Of a stretch of 64,000 nt of DNA, positions 50,280 through 63,085 are shown one piece after another. The stretch spans positions 34,573,501-34,637,500 of the forward strand of contig NC_092523.1 in NCBI RefSeq assembly GCF_037038585.1. Direction: 5' to 3'. The position numbers were made by a program, and so were the translations under genes. The notes below the pieces were generated by a model. The model was not told where the DNA came from. It worked only from the letters and a program-made list of their open reading frames with translations, and made no database searches. This DNA is from Patagioenas fasciata. Lineage: Eukaryota; Chordata; Aves; Columbiformes; Columbidae. Every line of letters begins with the position of its first letter. The first letter of the stretch is position 1.

Positions 50280-50469
50280 AGGAACAGTGGTGAAGGCACG
50301 TGATAAATACCGGCACCCGGAATGTTTTGTTTGCTCTGACTGCGGCCTCAACCTGAAACAAAAAGGCTATTTCTTTGTGGAGGGCCAACTATACTGTGAA
50401 GCTCATGCACGGGCTCGCATGAGGCCACCAGAGGGATATGAAACAGTTACCGTTTACCCGAAATGCTAG
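50280..50469 (+). CDS. PDLIM3: PDLIM3 exon 9, remainder of LIM domain and stop
   Basis: Completes the LIM zinc fingers: H-P-E-C (residues 313-316), C-S-D-C (319-322) and C-E-A-H (340-343), together with C-D-K-C from exon 8 giving the C-x2-C…H-x2-C-x2-C-x2-C…C-x2-H pattern. The protein ends [15 protein letters not shown] and TAG at 50467-50469. The last residue is Cys where I remember Ala in the human protein. The LIM domain mediates protein contacts at the Z-line. Confidence 0.98.
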
Positions 50470-51115
50470 TCTTATGTTAACACACAAATCTATGCATGCA
50501 CACAAAAAGCCACTAACAGCTTAGAACTGCAGTACAAGAGTCAGGACTTCTGCCTGATTCCAAAGTAGCAGCTTTTAAACCTTTTCTTCTGGGATTCTGA
50601 GGGAGGTGGAAGTCCCTGTTAGGCAGCAGTAACATATTATACCAGTAAAATTCTGCTAAAATATTATCTTTGAAGTTGCCAAAATAACTCAATGAAGTAT
50701 AAGCTAAAACAGCTGTACTGGACTAAAGAAAGTGAAACAGCTGAGGTAATACATGATTACTACAGCATATACATAAGTGCTCTAATCAAGACATTATTTT
50801 TAACAGAAATTAAGTATCTGTGCAAACACCAAAGCCATCCAAGTGTTACAGGCTGAGCCCTAACAAACGTAGAACTCTTCCACATGATTAGAAAAGCAGA
50901 TATTTCACATGGATAGTACAAAACAAGCAGTTGTTCCTGTCTGCTTCCACCATCCATTATCCAACTACCATTAACGTACGTCAAAAACAGATTTTGCTTA
51001 CTCTGCTTTGAATTTGGGATTATATTGACTTAATTTTCTGATGCAGTAACTGTGACAAGGAATAAGTATCAATTCATGCAATAAAATGGCTTGCATAATA
51101 AAGACTGTTTAGTAA
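50470..51115 (+). other. PDLIM3: PDLIM3 3' UTR
   Basis: Sequence after the stop up to two closely spaced poly(A) signals. It includes a TGCATG near 50493. There is no coding potential on the + strand. Confidence 0.75.
51080..51102 (+). terminator. Tandem AATAAA poly(A) signals of PDLIM3
   Basis: AATAAA at 51080-51085 and again at 51097-51102, about 620 nt after the stop, followed by a T/G-rich stretch (ctgtttagt). Probable 3' end near 51,115. Confidence 0.7.
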
Positions 51116-54100
51116 AAGGCAAAATAGAAGTTCTACATTGTTTTAATGATTTGCAGTGAAATCAGCTTTCACATCACTTAGCAGGAAATTGTTCTGAGGC
51201 GTGCACACACATATATTGGGTTTTGGAGGAAAAAACAAACAAACAAACACACCAACCCATGTTCTAATAGGAACTCACTGCAAATTGAGAATGAAAGCAA
51301 ATTTAAAAACTTTTCTGCAGAAAATCATCTTTCTGCATCTTCATCTTTCAATTTCCATAATAGAAACAATGGAGAAATATCTTCATAATATCTTTATTGC
51401 TGGTAAATTAAAACTTGGACAACTTTAAAAACAAATGTCAAAATATGAAAAGGAAAGATCTTTTTAAAAAGCCTGGTGAAGTCCTAAGAAAAAAAGGCTG
51501 GATGAACACATTTTTTTAAATGCATTTCTGAAACTTTTTAAGGGCTACATTGCTTTCAGGTAGGTGGCGGCTACACACCTGAATTACAAACTGAACCACA
51601 GCATTTTCAAAAAATATCAATGCAATTCATAAATGATTTATTGGGGTATTCTGAACCCACTTTAAATAGAAAAATCCACAAAATTTTATATCAAGTCTAC
51701 AAGACTAGCAGAAATTAACAGCTTGGTGGCAAAACCAATTTTACATACTTTTCTCATTCCACAACGAAAGAAGCTTAAAATGTAAGAAAATTGAATCAAA
51801 ACAAGACGCTGTACATACTTTAAATCTATTTTTTAAATTCAGATGAGTCCCAAAGCTTGAAATACAATGCCACGTATTCAAAGACTTTTAAAAATGTCTT
51901 TAAAGTATTATTTCAGAATTTAAATGTTTTTAAAATGTGTGTCACTGCATTTACAATTTATGTCTGCATATCAAAAGCACACATAAAGAAAGTGTTGCAC
52001 CCCTTTAAAGGTTATTTCCCAAATCATTTTTGGACACAAAACACAATTCTGCTCCCCATGTATCATTGAGGATATGTGTAGCATTTATAGCATTTATATT
52101 TTTTCCACTGATAAAGCCCATAATCTGAAAATTCTTTTGAAACTGAGAGTGCATATAATGCCTATTTTTACAAACCTAAAATGTCATTTGTGTTTTAAAA
52201 TATTTGCTTAATGTTCATTTATTTGTGGAGTAACTAAAGATAAAAATAAATCTACATATGACAAAGATTCTGTATTTCTTTTCAACTGGTATGAAAAATG
52301 AGAAAGTGTGAGTGTCAAGTGACTTGATAATAATAGAAGTTTGGCATTTTCAGCCTGACAGAGCAGTATGCTTCAGATTCACCAAATCCCTGGCAAGAAT
52401 GAAATTCAATTTTTGTATGAGGCATTTGAGTATATAATCTGGGCAAAATTAGCATTCTTTTCTAAAACTGAATGAGATCATGTGCTTTCAAAACTGAAGA
52501 CCCAAAACGGTTCTCTCTTTAACAGGCCAAACATACCAGTGGTAACTGTGGGTAAACTCTCCATAATGTAGAGACAGTGAACCATAAGGTTAAAATAAAG
52601 TAACAGAACATGACCTGTTGCCAAACTCTGGGGACAGTGCAGTGGTATTGCATCATCACATGGTGCTATTTTGAGAGGTCTGAGGTTGGACATGACTTTG
52701 ATAGAATGAGTAAGTAAACCTATCTAACTGCAAGTACCAACCTACGTGAAAACCTTTACAGCAATATAACATAAAGGAAATGAAGATTTTTATTTAATGC
52801 AGATTCTAAAATACTTGATCCTGATAGAGGAGAAAAGTAGGAAATCTCATCCTACAGTCTTTTCAGTCTGGGGGACTTGAATTAAAATGCAAGAGAAAGA
52901 TAGAGCGATTCTCTCTATCCCATGCTCACAGCCCAGTTCTTTATCTCAGCAGAGTGTCAGTGGTTCCTGGCACAAATCAGTGTCCAGCTAAAGGACTATC
53001 TGCTTTATCTTCTGGCTTAAGAATGGCACAGCCAGTAAATCATTATAGCTTAATGCTGCTATGCCTCTCAGCTGTGTCTGGACTTTTTAATATTTATTAC
53101 AAGCTGAAGAGAGCCATGGCATTTATTTTTAGATGGAGAGAAAGATAGTAAGTGTGACTTCACATGCTCGTTATCTCAACTCTTCAGATGTTGATCAACA
53201 GGTGTGAAAAGCTTTCCTCAGCTATGCTACTGCTGCATAAACAGAGAGGCTCTTCTGCGAGATGTTAAAAACTTATATGAAACTGTAATTGTCCAAATGA
53301 GCAAGCCAAGAATTACATCTGAAAATGCACAGGTTAATTTACATGGTACTTTTGTATCAATTGTTCCAAGACCAATGCTTTTGGTCTTTTAAGTAATGCT
53401 GAAGTGCTGCCAAAAATTTGAAACCTAAAAAGTTCTCTGAAGTATTTAAAAGACATTATGTTGTTTCCACCAACTCAAAAACTTCAGTTTTTCCAAGCAC
53501 ATTTCATCACTTAAAAAAAATCAGACTAGCACTTTTGTTCAGATCAGAAGTATGCTATTGAAAGAAAAGCCCCCATCACTCCCAGTTCCTGCATTTTGGT
53601 TCACACCACACAACAGCTTCGGAGTACACAAAGTGGTTTCCCTTACAATGAAATTCAGCTGGAAGATGATCTTTGGGAGGACTACTAATGCACACTAACC
53701 ATGGATGGGAATTCAGTCCATAGAATCATACTACAGCTAAATAGCCCCTCCTTGAAACACGTGCTAGGTAGATGCCAGGTCCTCCGTGCCAACTGATCTG
53801 CTTCTACTGCACCGCACTGCCTGCTAATGCAGACATAGCTTGAAGCATTTATTTCAACTTTCATAGTGAAAAAGTTTCTTAACAGAAATTAAATTACTGA
53901 CTGTTTAAACGCAGAGATACACCCAGTATTTGTACCTGGCTTCAGATGTTCCAAAGCTCAGAAGTGTTTGATCAAGAATTTTGGTTCTAATTTCTATAAA
54001 CCATATAAAAGGAAACAACTGGGAAGTTGGGTATAGTTCTGACTTGCATTTAAAATACATGCACTTGATTAAGAACTCTATTTTGGGGGGACTTTTTCAC

Positions 54101-57100
54101 AAGGACAAGATTATTATTTACCTACTGGGTTCAAATATTTATAATAAAATGGTGGAAATAAAACACATTTGTTGACATCAATCCAGCAAACGTTATCTCC
54201 AAAGGCAATCACAGTCTGCAGATTTGCCCTTTTGTGTTTCTTTTTTTTTATCCTCTCATCCAAGCAAGCTATTCAGATAACTTCTTTTGAAACTGTTAAC
54301 AAGAAACTTCCACAAGCCAATTATTCCTTTTTTCTCAATACATGAAGTTTTAAAATAAAATGCATAAAAGCCTTCAGCCTATCCTCAGTACCACCAGCTA
54401 AAATCTTTGTCTCCACAGCATATGCTTGATAAGTAATATTACCCACACACTGTCCAAGTTCACAAAGCATTTGCTTTCTAAATATGGTAAGCTCACATTT
54501 GTTTTAGCACACTAACTGAATGTTTTTAGTTACATTTGGTCTACCTAATCCTTCCCCTCCTCAGACTAGGGCATGATCCAGTAAAGATTTTAGGAAAGTC
54601 TTGCAAGATTGTATATTATATTACTCTGAAAAAAAAATGCTCACTGGCACAGGCTAGGACAGTTGTCCAAAATAAACCTTTAAAGAAACACTGTTTCATA
54701 CAGTTCATGTGCTGACAAAAGTACAGCTGTTCTGGAGTGACAAAGCCAGAAACACAGAACAGAAACTGTGGAGTCATTAAAAATTATTATTTATTACTCA
54801 GAAAACCAATCATTCAGTAAACACCCAGAGGGCTGTGAGCAAGAGGAAAAATCTCTTGCAAGTTTTTCACAGTCTTGGCTCTTTCAGCAGCCTATAAAAT
54901 CTAAATATTAATTAGACCAGATACACTAAAGAGATATGACTGGAACAATATGTTCAATGGAAAACAAAACAAAACAAAACAAAACAACAGGTTCCATATT
55001 ACCACAAAGAGCAGTGTTGTTTATGATTTCATACAAAACCTGTAAGGTGTCAGTAAGACTTTACACTTCCACCACAAGGTACAGAAATATTCAATCCATT
55101 TGCAAATAGAAAAGAATCTCAGTTTCCCAGCACCGGCTTTGCAGGTAGTGTAATTACAAGGCGCCTGTAGGTTGTGCAGACACCCAAAGCACAGGCATGG
55201 GTCGTTTCCTTCAAGCAAGAGTAAATCCCAGAGAGAATCTGACTGCACAAATTACAATCAGTCTTTCATTCTACTTACAGCTCACATAATCTTTTCACAT
55301 ATTGACTATTCAGTTTGTGTATAGAACTCATTCAATCTATTAAATTAATGACATCTATTTAGTAATCATATTTCTGAACTGAAATTTCTCTAATTGGCAG
55401 TGACACAATTAACTCTCACCACTGCTATACTTTGCAGAGACTGGGCTTGTAAAAATTTTACTTCTACAGCTTGCACATTTAAGAAAGTTTGGAGTGGGTT
55501 AAAACTGTCAAATATGAGACAGTTAACTAAGACACTTTTATTTTGGCTTTTTAATATTTTCCAGGAATTCCATCCCTTTCTTCTGTTTTACTCTTGCAAA
55601 TTCCCTCAATTTCACTTTCACTGCAAGAATACCCCCTCCTTCCAAACCACAGTCACTTATACAGACAGCTTCTGTTCACTGCTCTAGATCTCTTGACCTC
55701 TTTAAGCAAAGCAATTCGAAACTGTATGCAAGTAGGATGAGGTAAAGCATACAATTGTTTCAAAATGAGATTCTTCCACTGTCTACCTTATTATTTATAA
55801 GAAAAGCATGTATTACAAGAGCACTCAGAAATGGCCCTACTGTATTAGCCACTGTATAAGGAATAAGAAATACTCTTAAACTGTAGCCCACAGTTTAAAA
55901 TTCAGACTAAGCAGACAAGGCAATTACAGTATGGAAGGGAAAAGATACAATATAAAGGGTAAATGACATGATAATTGATAAACATTTTGTTCTTTTGCTT
56001 TTTTTTAATGTAAGGTTGGTGGACTGAGGTTGAAATGAAGCTGTTAGGGTAACAAAGTGAGAGAAAAAGGCACAAATAACCATTCAGCACAAAGAAAGAA
56101 CATGCAGTGTAAGATGTGTAAAAACTAATCACACACCAAGACAGCAGCAAGATCTGTTATCAGCTGATGTAGTTGCTGGCTGGCTCGTAACAATTCCTCT
56201 CTTCCCTAAACTCCAATGAATTGGAAAACTGACCAGGTAAGGATCCTACATGGTGTTAACAGGATTACTTCTTTACCCCTCTGTCCAAATACAAATTAAT
56301 GACTACACAACTTCAGGGATTTCAGGAGATACCTTGATCCTAATACAGGATTATAATTCTAAAAATGTTCACTTATTTATTTTCTAACTCATAATTCATC
56401 CATCCTTTTCCATTCTCACTATGACTTCTTATGAGATACTTCTCCATGAACACATACACCACACAGCTCTGTTAATTGCCTTTCCTACCTACATCCTATT
56501 CACTCCTTATTAACAACCAGCCTTCCTGAACTAAGAGCTACTCTCACTATTGACAGAGTATGAAAGAGTATCATTTTAGAAATGATGCACTGAGATACAG
56601 TGCTGTCTCTCCTTACAGGTCCACGAAAATGCTAACGAGGTAAGCCCCTTTATTAAGAGTGGAGTTCTAATGACGCTGTGACATAAAGGCTGTTCTTTGA
56701 ATGTCACACCTAAACACAGATGTAACTTCTTATGTTTGTTAGCAAAAAATGTACCAGCTATTGCCCTGCTCTAGGTAGAAGTAAGGATTGAGTAAAATAT
56801 GCTTCACAGTGGTAGCTTCTGGGTAAATAAGCTGTCAAATCAATCATGGTTCTACTGTGGCATGTAAGGGAAAAAAGCAAAACCTTTGAGGCATTCAGAC
56901 TGCAGTGCTGTACTGGATCTCATTGCTATTTCCTAAAGGCCATTTCATGGCAATTAAATTTCCTAAAAACAACCCTTCCTCCTGAACACTGAAAGGGCTC
57001 ACACTCATGTTCTCATCACGAAACAAAAAATAATACAAGCTTTTGAAAAAAGGACAATCTCTTTTTTTCCCCAAATTCCAAGGTCAGACAAAAATTTTAA

Positions 57101-60100
57101 GGGTCTAACCTTAGATCTTAAGTACCAATAACAGAGGATACTGGATACATGGTAAAAATGAATTAGTAGACTAGAACAATATAGTAGTTACACTCATATA
57201 GATTCCTACACATAAAATTGGGCAAGTTTGCCGCAATGGTGACAAAATAATTCTCTTTCAATCTTATATCTTAAATGACTCTGCCCTTGATACTTCAGGT
57301 GTCTCTGAAAGATGTCAATTCACGTAAATTGACAGTAGCTCTGACTTACACATTGCCTCTCAAGTTAGAGAAGCAAACTGACATCTCCAAATATTTAATG
57401 TATTCTGTCCCTATGATCAGCCTGTCAGATCCCAATGCCTCACATACTTGAGTACTTACTGCTATCATGTTTTAATAAACCTGTCTAGGTTGCACCTGTT
57501 CAAAGGTCTGTAGAACATGTCCACTCATCATCTCACAATAATCAAGAGGTGACAGCTGTCCCTGTAGCTGATTCTAACATTTCTGTCATAGTTAGGGACA
57601 CAGACAAATTCAATCAGCTGTTCATGTTTAGCCCACATTTCCCCAAGAAGACCCATGGGGCTATAAAGACCTGAGCCATGCAGTCTCAAGACAGGTTGGC
57701 ATCTGTTACTGCAAGTTATGAGAACAATGGACTGTTTCCAGATATGTCTCTCTCCTTTTTTATTTTTAAATACAAACAGTGAATGCTGTTGCTCACTCTT
57801 TCTGTGAAAGCTGTCTTTAAGAAAAAGACAATCAATGTCAAGTATCACTTATGGAAAATCCTAGTAATCCTCAGCAATTCTTGTACCCTCATATTAGAAT
57901 AGTAATGCCTACCATTCACCTGACATTTTACATTAGATGATGTTGAAGTGTTTTGTGAAATAAATCCATATTTTTGTGATCTTTTCAAGAAAGGGGAATG
58001 TGTTCACCACCAGTTTTTAAAAATATACTCATTCTGCTTTTATTCAAATTATTAGCCTCTAACCATACCTGCTTATTGCAATCATTAAAAAAGAAAAAAA
58101 AAAAAAAAAGGAAAAGCAGAATTCTCCTTATGTCTTCAAGAAGAAACAATTTACCTTCCCCTTCAGTGAATGTCTCTTCCATCTTAAAATGACTATCTGT
58201 AAGAGACAAGAGACTTAACTGAAACCATAAGACGAAACACAGTTTCACATCCCTGGCTGTTAGCAAACTCTTCCAAAGTTTTCTTTTTTCTGTTTAGCTC
58301 AGCAACTCAAGACAAGGGCTGAGCAAGCACAGGGTTTTTCCCAGGCAAAACATTCGCTCAAAATATATCACTTGCCCTTCCCCCAAAGATGAGTGTTTTT
58401 ATCCAATACACCTTTTTCTGAATATTAAAAATGTTTAGATGTTCACAGCTAAATGACTCTAGTTGGAAGAGGCAAAAAGTTCTTACATAAAGGATGCTTG
58501 CTTTCTGCTCCGCTGAGGTGAGACCTGAAGTTTTCTCTGGTTTTGCACAGTAAACCCACCAAGGGAGTAACTTCATGACAAACGACTGACTACTTTGTAC
58601 ATATATTTAGTGAAAAAATACATTTTCAAATTGATCTTCCTCACTTATTGGAACTTGTTCTACAGTTTATACACTCTTCTTGAGGCCTGGAATAGGTACT
58701 CTTTTGTCAAAAAAAATATTTACTTTCTCTTTTCAAAGTCAGGTTTTATTTCCATACCCAATTCACTTATTCACAATGCAGAAATTATTTTCCTGTGATG
58801 TGACCAAGCAATTACATACTTCCATGCCATGACTTTTGTTCTTTTTTTCACCAAAACCTTTAACGTGAGATCAGGTATCACACTCACCCATTGTAGCACT
58901 CCCATCTCAAAAGGGATCCAGTTGGCAGCCCTCAGCTCATTAGGCAAACAATGGTGACTGAGATGAGTGGGCCACCCTAGGTACCACACAAGTATAATGG
59001 CATCCACATGGTCCCATTCAGAAACCAATGCCAAAACCATCTTCTGGGGCACAAAGGGGATCTCCACTACCTGTACCTGGAGACTGGGACTGTGCAACAA
59101 GGGTTCAGTTGAGAGATTTCTCCCCTGATCCTGCCTTGGTGGCCACAGAAGTCCTGGTCTGGCAAGCTCTCTGAGGAGCCTCCATGTCCTGAGTCATGGG
59201 AGAACACAGGCAGCTTGAAAATTACCCTTGAAATACGTACTCTCCATCACACAAGGTGCTGTACATTGTTTCTTTATAGGTTTGTGCTGTCCTTGTTTGT
59301 GGGCTTTGTTAAGATGGTTTTTGCGCTTATACATACCAACTGCTCACTGTGGTTTTTTATTTATAAGACTTCCGTTAAGTGCATGCCAAGCTCATCCCTA
59401 CAGCGTAACTGCTGCATCATATCGCCTCCTCTTTGTAATTTTTGCTTTGCAGATTTTCTTGTTTTCTTTTCCAAAATTGCAATTTGATAAACACAATTTA
59501 TGAAGTCTGATAAATTCCAAAATATCATCTTTAAAGTGAACATGAGGCTTCTTCTACCAGACTTTTTCCTCATTTTTTACTCTCTGTTCACCATTGAAAT
59601 TTGAGGCTGAATTAAGGATTCTATCAGCTCTTCCAAGTTAGCTCAACTGCCTCAAAATTCTTAAGAATGCTTCATAAATGTCTTCATATTTTAAATCTGT
59701 CATATAAAATTGATACCTTTTGGAAGTTGTTGGCGTTTTTCCTCAAACATTACATTATTCCCCAAGCTTAGTAATAGAGTCTCACAACTAATTGCCTTGT
59801 CCTTACTCAGGAAATGGCATGCTGCTGAACAAATCCTGTATCTCAGAATTCTGAGTACTACTTTCCTCATTTCACTTGTCAGTGCTTCCTGAATTTCCTC
59901 TACTCATTGCTATGCTTCTGGCAATGTTCAGATGCACTGAATTTTTAGCTGCTGCTCTATTACATCTACTCCTGTCCTTAGTTTTCAGTTTCTTTTCCTG
60001 CCCCATCTCTTGTGAAGATTTTTGGTGTTTTTTAACAAGAAGCCTTTTGCATTGCAGTTGCAATTTAGATGAGATTTTATCTTAAAAAGAGGTAAATAAA

Positions 60101-62750
60101 ATATTATGGAAAAGAGTTCATGAGAGAAGGACAGCTACACATATCTCCACTGGCTGCTAACACAGAACTAGCACAAACTGACTGAACCAATTCTTCATTT
60201 GTAGCCAATCACTCCACGGCACACTGTTGTTTTCTGTGATTTTGTGCAGTGTTCAACTTCCTGGCACTTCTTTCTGCACTGGAAAATCTTCCTGTACATT
60301 GCATAAGAAATCCAAAAAGAACATTCTGTTATTTTTCACTGGGTTTCTTGCTGGGGAAATAGAGACAACCTCTTATGGGTCAATTTCCAGATGTGTTTAT
60401 ATAAAATGAAGTGCACAATATAGTTTATTTCTAAACAAAACAAGGCACTGGTCGTGTTTCAAATAAATATGTACAACAGAATTTAACAATTATCATACTG
60501 TTTTCAGGCCAAGGCTTCCATACTTCATTCTCCATTTGTCCCAATTTGTCACTAGATGCTTCTATTTAGGAAGCTGGTTTATTTTCAGTTTTCAAATAGC
60601 TGATCTTTTTATTTAACTGCAAACAATAGCTGACAATTCCAGAAGGCTTTTGTTGTCCTTACTGGCTCTTCAGGAATCCGGGAAGCTCACAAGATCATAC
60701 CAAGAACAGTCTCTATAGCAGACACACCCTCTGATGGTGCAAACAGGCAGCAGAATACCAAAAAAAACCTTCCAACTCATTGTTATTTTTCAGAGTAGAT
60801 TCATAGTTTCATTATTGAGAACCTTTCTTCGGTCTTTAAACTGGTAGTATACCACATGATTTACTCTCCACTGACTGAGATTCACACATAGACTGCTGGT
60901 AATACTAACTTGACGTGTTTTGTATGTCAATTCCTACACGTATCAGAGGGAGAACTCACTGGTCTTAATGGTTCTGAGAAAGATGATGTAATATTCTGAG
61001 AAATTTCCACAATTTGGATGGCTTATACCAGAATCATTAAGGGGCTGAGCCTGAAAATTATTTTTACATTTACTCAGTTAATTTTTCTTGCATCACTAGT
61101 TCATTCTTATTCTTCTTGCACTGCTTGCCAGCAAAGCCTTCTGCTGTCTTACAGATCTTTCATAGTGTAATAAAGTCTTCCACAACTTACACACAATTTG
61201 TAAGTTATCTTTGATAAAACAGCCCGATGTTAAAAAAGCCATACTTGATTTGCTAGCACAGCTTAAGGGCAAGCTGAAATGCCTGTTCAAAAATAAAAAA
61301 TATTAACTATTAAAAAGCCATTCTCAAAATCTTAAGGGCAAATTTCTGCATCAGTGACTCCCACTAAAAGGTTCTAATTCTAGTTCACACAAGAGTACTG
61401 AAGAAACCCCTCTGGAGACAACATCGTCAGTAATGTTAAAAAGGACCCATAAAGACCTCAAAAATTGTAAACAGGGAACATATTACAGTGACAGATTTCA
61501 TGTTCTGTTAATTACAAATTGTGAACATAAGCCCAAACTTCTTTTTCCCCTTATGATGCCACAAAAAATGAAAAAGAAAAAAAATCTGGGTTGGAAGGTA
61601 ACTAGCTAAAGAGATTTATTTTTGTTGGTGTTGCGTAATACTGCTGGACTAATTCCAGACATGAAACTCTTCAGCTGTCCCTTGACAGGTGTCAAGTGGT
61701 TTCACTAACTTTGTACTTCTGCAAAAACATGTTAGAACTATTTGGAGAGCCTGAAAACCTTGAATATTACAGCTATGCCATTCTTAAGGACTGAGAGTCA
61801 TGATCCCAACTTAGCTCTTTCATGTACACAATTGCAAACTAACCTTGCAAAATGATGTTCAAATGTACCACTACCAATATCTGTCTCAGCCAGTGGAACT
61901 ACAGTCTTCCGATGCCATAAGCACGCATGTAAACTTTCAGCATAAGTGTTGAATGGCAAGTCCCATGACTGAAAATTAAAAAAAAACGTCTTCAACATCA
62001 CCCACAACTAAACTACTTAACCAACTCTATTATAGATTTCACCCACTTTCTCTCTGCTCACACCCCCCCAAAAAAAAAAATTAAAATAACTACAAACAAT
62101 TCGAATGTGAAATAAAAAGGCTGAGGCTTACTTTGCTCTTTCATCAACAAATCCCACCAGACCCTTACCTCTTATGCAATATTTGGTTTAAAAAATATAT
62201 AACTTCTACCGATACACTGTCATACAAGCTTTAATTTAAAAACCTGACACAAGTCACATTTAAAATAAAATTAAAACACTTTGACTTTGGTAGCACTGCT
62301 TTCCAAAATAAAGTCAATGATGAATGTTAGCAGTTGCTTTTGCAACCAAAGGCTTCCCATGTATGTCAGCCTTACAGGTGCTTTAGGAGAAGCAACGGGG
62401 CTTAACAACCTGTGTCTAATTTACAGACTTTATTCACCTGAGCCCCCTAATTAGGTTAGGAGTCTTTCAGTGAGTCTTCTCACACAAATAGAAGTTATTC
62501 ATAGCGAGCATCTGCTTTTGTATTTCAAGCACAGACAACACAATGTATAATGTTCATATATATTTTAGGAGCTCCAAATATTTTGGTAGGGAAACCTTTC
62601 TTTTTTCCCCCAGCAGGATGAAACTACATTCATTGTGATCTCTTTTTAAACAATGTATGTAAATGATAAAAAACGTACCACAGATACAACTGCACTGTAG
62701 AGCAAGACTGCCCACAGTCACAATGCATGGAGATGCGTGCAACAAAAAGT
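51116..62750. other. Intergenic region 3' of PDLIM3
   Basis: No gene could be supported. It holds (AAAC)n near 51234-51250, (AAAAC)5 at 54961-54985, an oligo-A tract near 58089-58108, a CArG-like palindrome (CC-TTTAAA-GG) at 52002-52011, a somewhat GC-richer patch at about 58,850-59,220, and two sets of small exon-like segments described in the findings. In mammals the next gene is CCDC110. Confidence 0.6.
54961..54985. repeat. (AAAAC)5 microsatellite
   Basis: Five perfect pentanucleotide units. Confidence 0.95.
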
Positions 62751-62755
62751 TAAGA

Positions 62756-62815
62756 TAAAATAAAATAAAATAAAATAAAATAAAATAAAATAAAATAAAA
62801 TAAAATAAAATAAAA
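62756..62815. repeat. (TAAAA)12 microsatellite beside a CpG island
   Basis: Twelve perfect TAAAA units (60 bp) on the + strand, (TTTTA)12 on the minus strand. It ends only about 15 bp before the CpG-dense block. Confidence 0.98.
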
Positions 62816-62829
62816 TGTAAGAAGGAGGC

Positions 62830-63085
62830 ACCTGGCACGCAGGCGCACTCCCCTCCCGGCTGTCAACGCTGATTCCGAGCAGGCAGCTGGCGCCGGCCCC
62901 TGAGCGATGAGCGAGAGGCCGAGCGGGTCCCCGCCGGGGCTGTGGCAGCACAACGGGCGGTGGGGCAGGAGTTCCTGCCGGGACAGCCCCTTCCCGCCCC
63001 TCCACCGCCCCGCGGGCTCTGCGGGGGCTGGGAGGGGGTGGCCGGGGCTGCCTCTGAGAGCGACACTGCGTGTGGGAAACGTTAA
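62830..63085. promoter_or_regulatory. CpG island, probable promoter of the next gene (unassigned; CCDC110 expected by synteny)
   Basis: About 255 bp with roughly 30 CpG dinucleotides and high GC (repeated CCGCC, CGGGG, GCGAG groups), sharply bounded by AT-rich DNA on both sides. No other part of the window has comparable CpG density. Such islands mark promoters in vertebrates. No consensus splice donor was seen at the + edge. On the + strand an ATG at 62907 opens an 81-codon frame that I do not accept as coding without further support. Direction of transcription is not resolved. Confidence 0.6.

Larger units (their letters stand above)
30300..51115 (+). other. PDLIM3: PDLIM3 (ALP) gene, full span
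   Basis: PDLIM3 (actinin-associated LIM protein) binds the C-terminal spectrin-like region of alpha-actinin through its PDZ domain and localises to Z-discs and dense bodies of muscle. All coding exons are present: exon 1 30461-30553, exon 2 34393-34544, exon 3 35991-36075, exon 4 41717-41904, exon 5 42338-42405, exon 6 45707-45970, exon 7 48056-48183, exon 8 49339-49450, exon 9 50280-50469. Using exon 4 gives 948 nt (315 residues). Using exons 5 + 6 gives 1092 nt (363 residues). Human ALP isoforms are 316 and 364 residues, so the gene is intact and full length. Order and orientation after SORBS2 match mammals. Confidence 0.97.
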
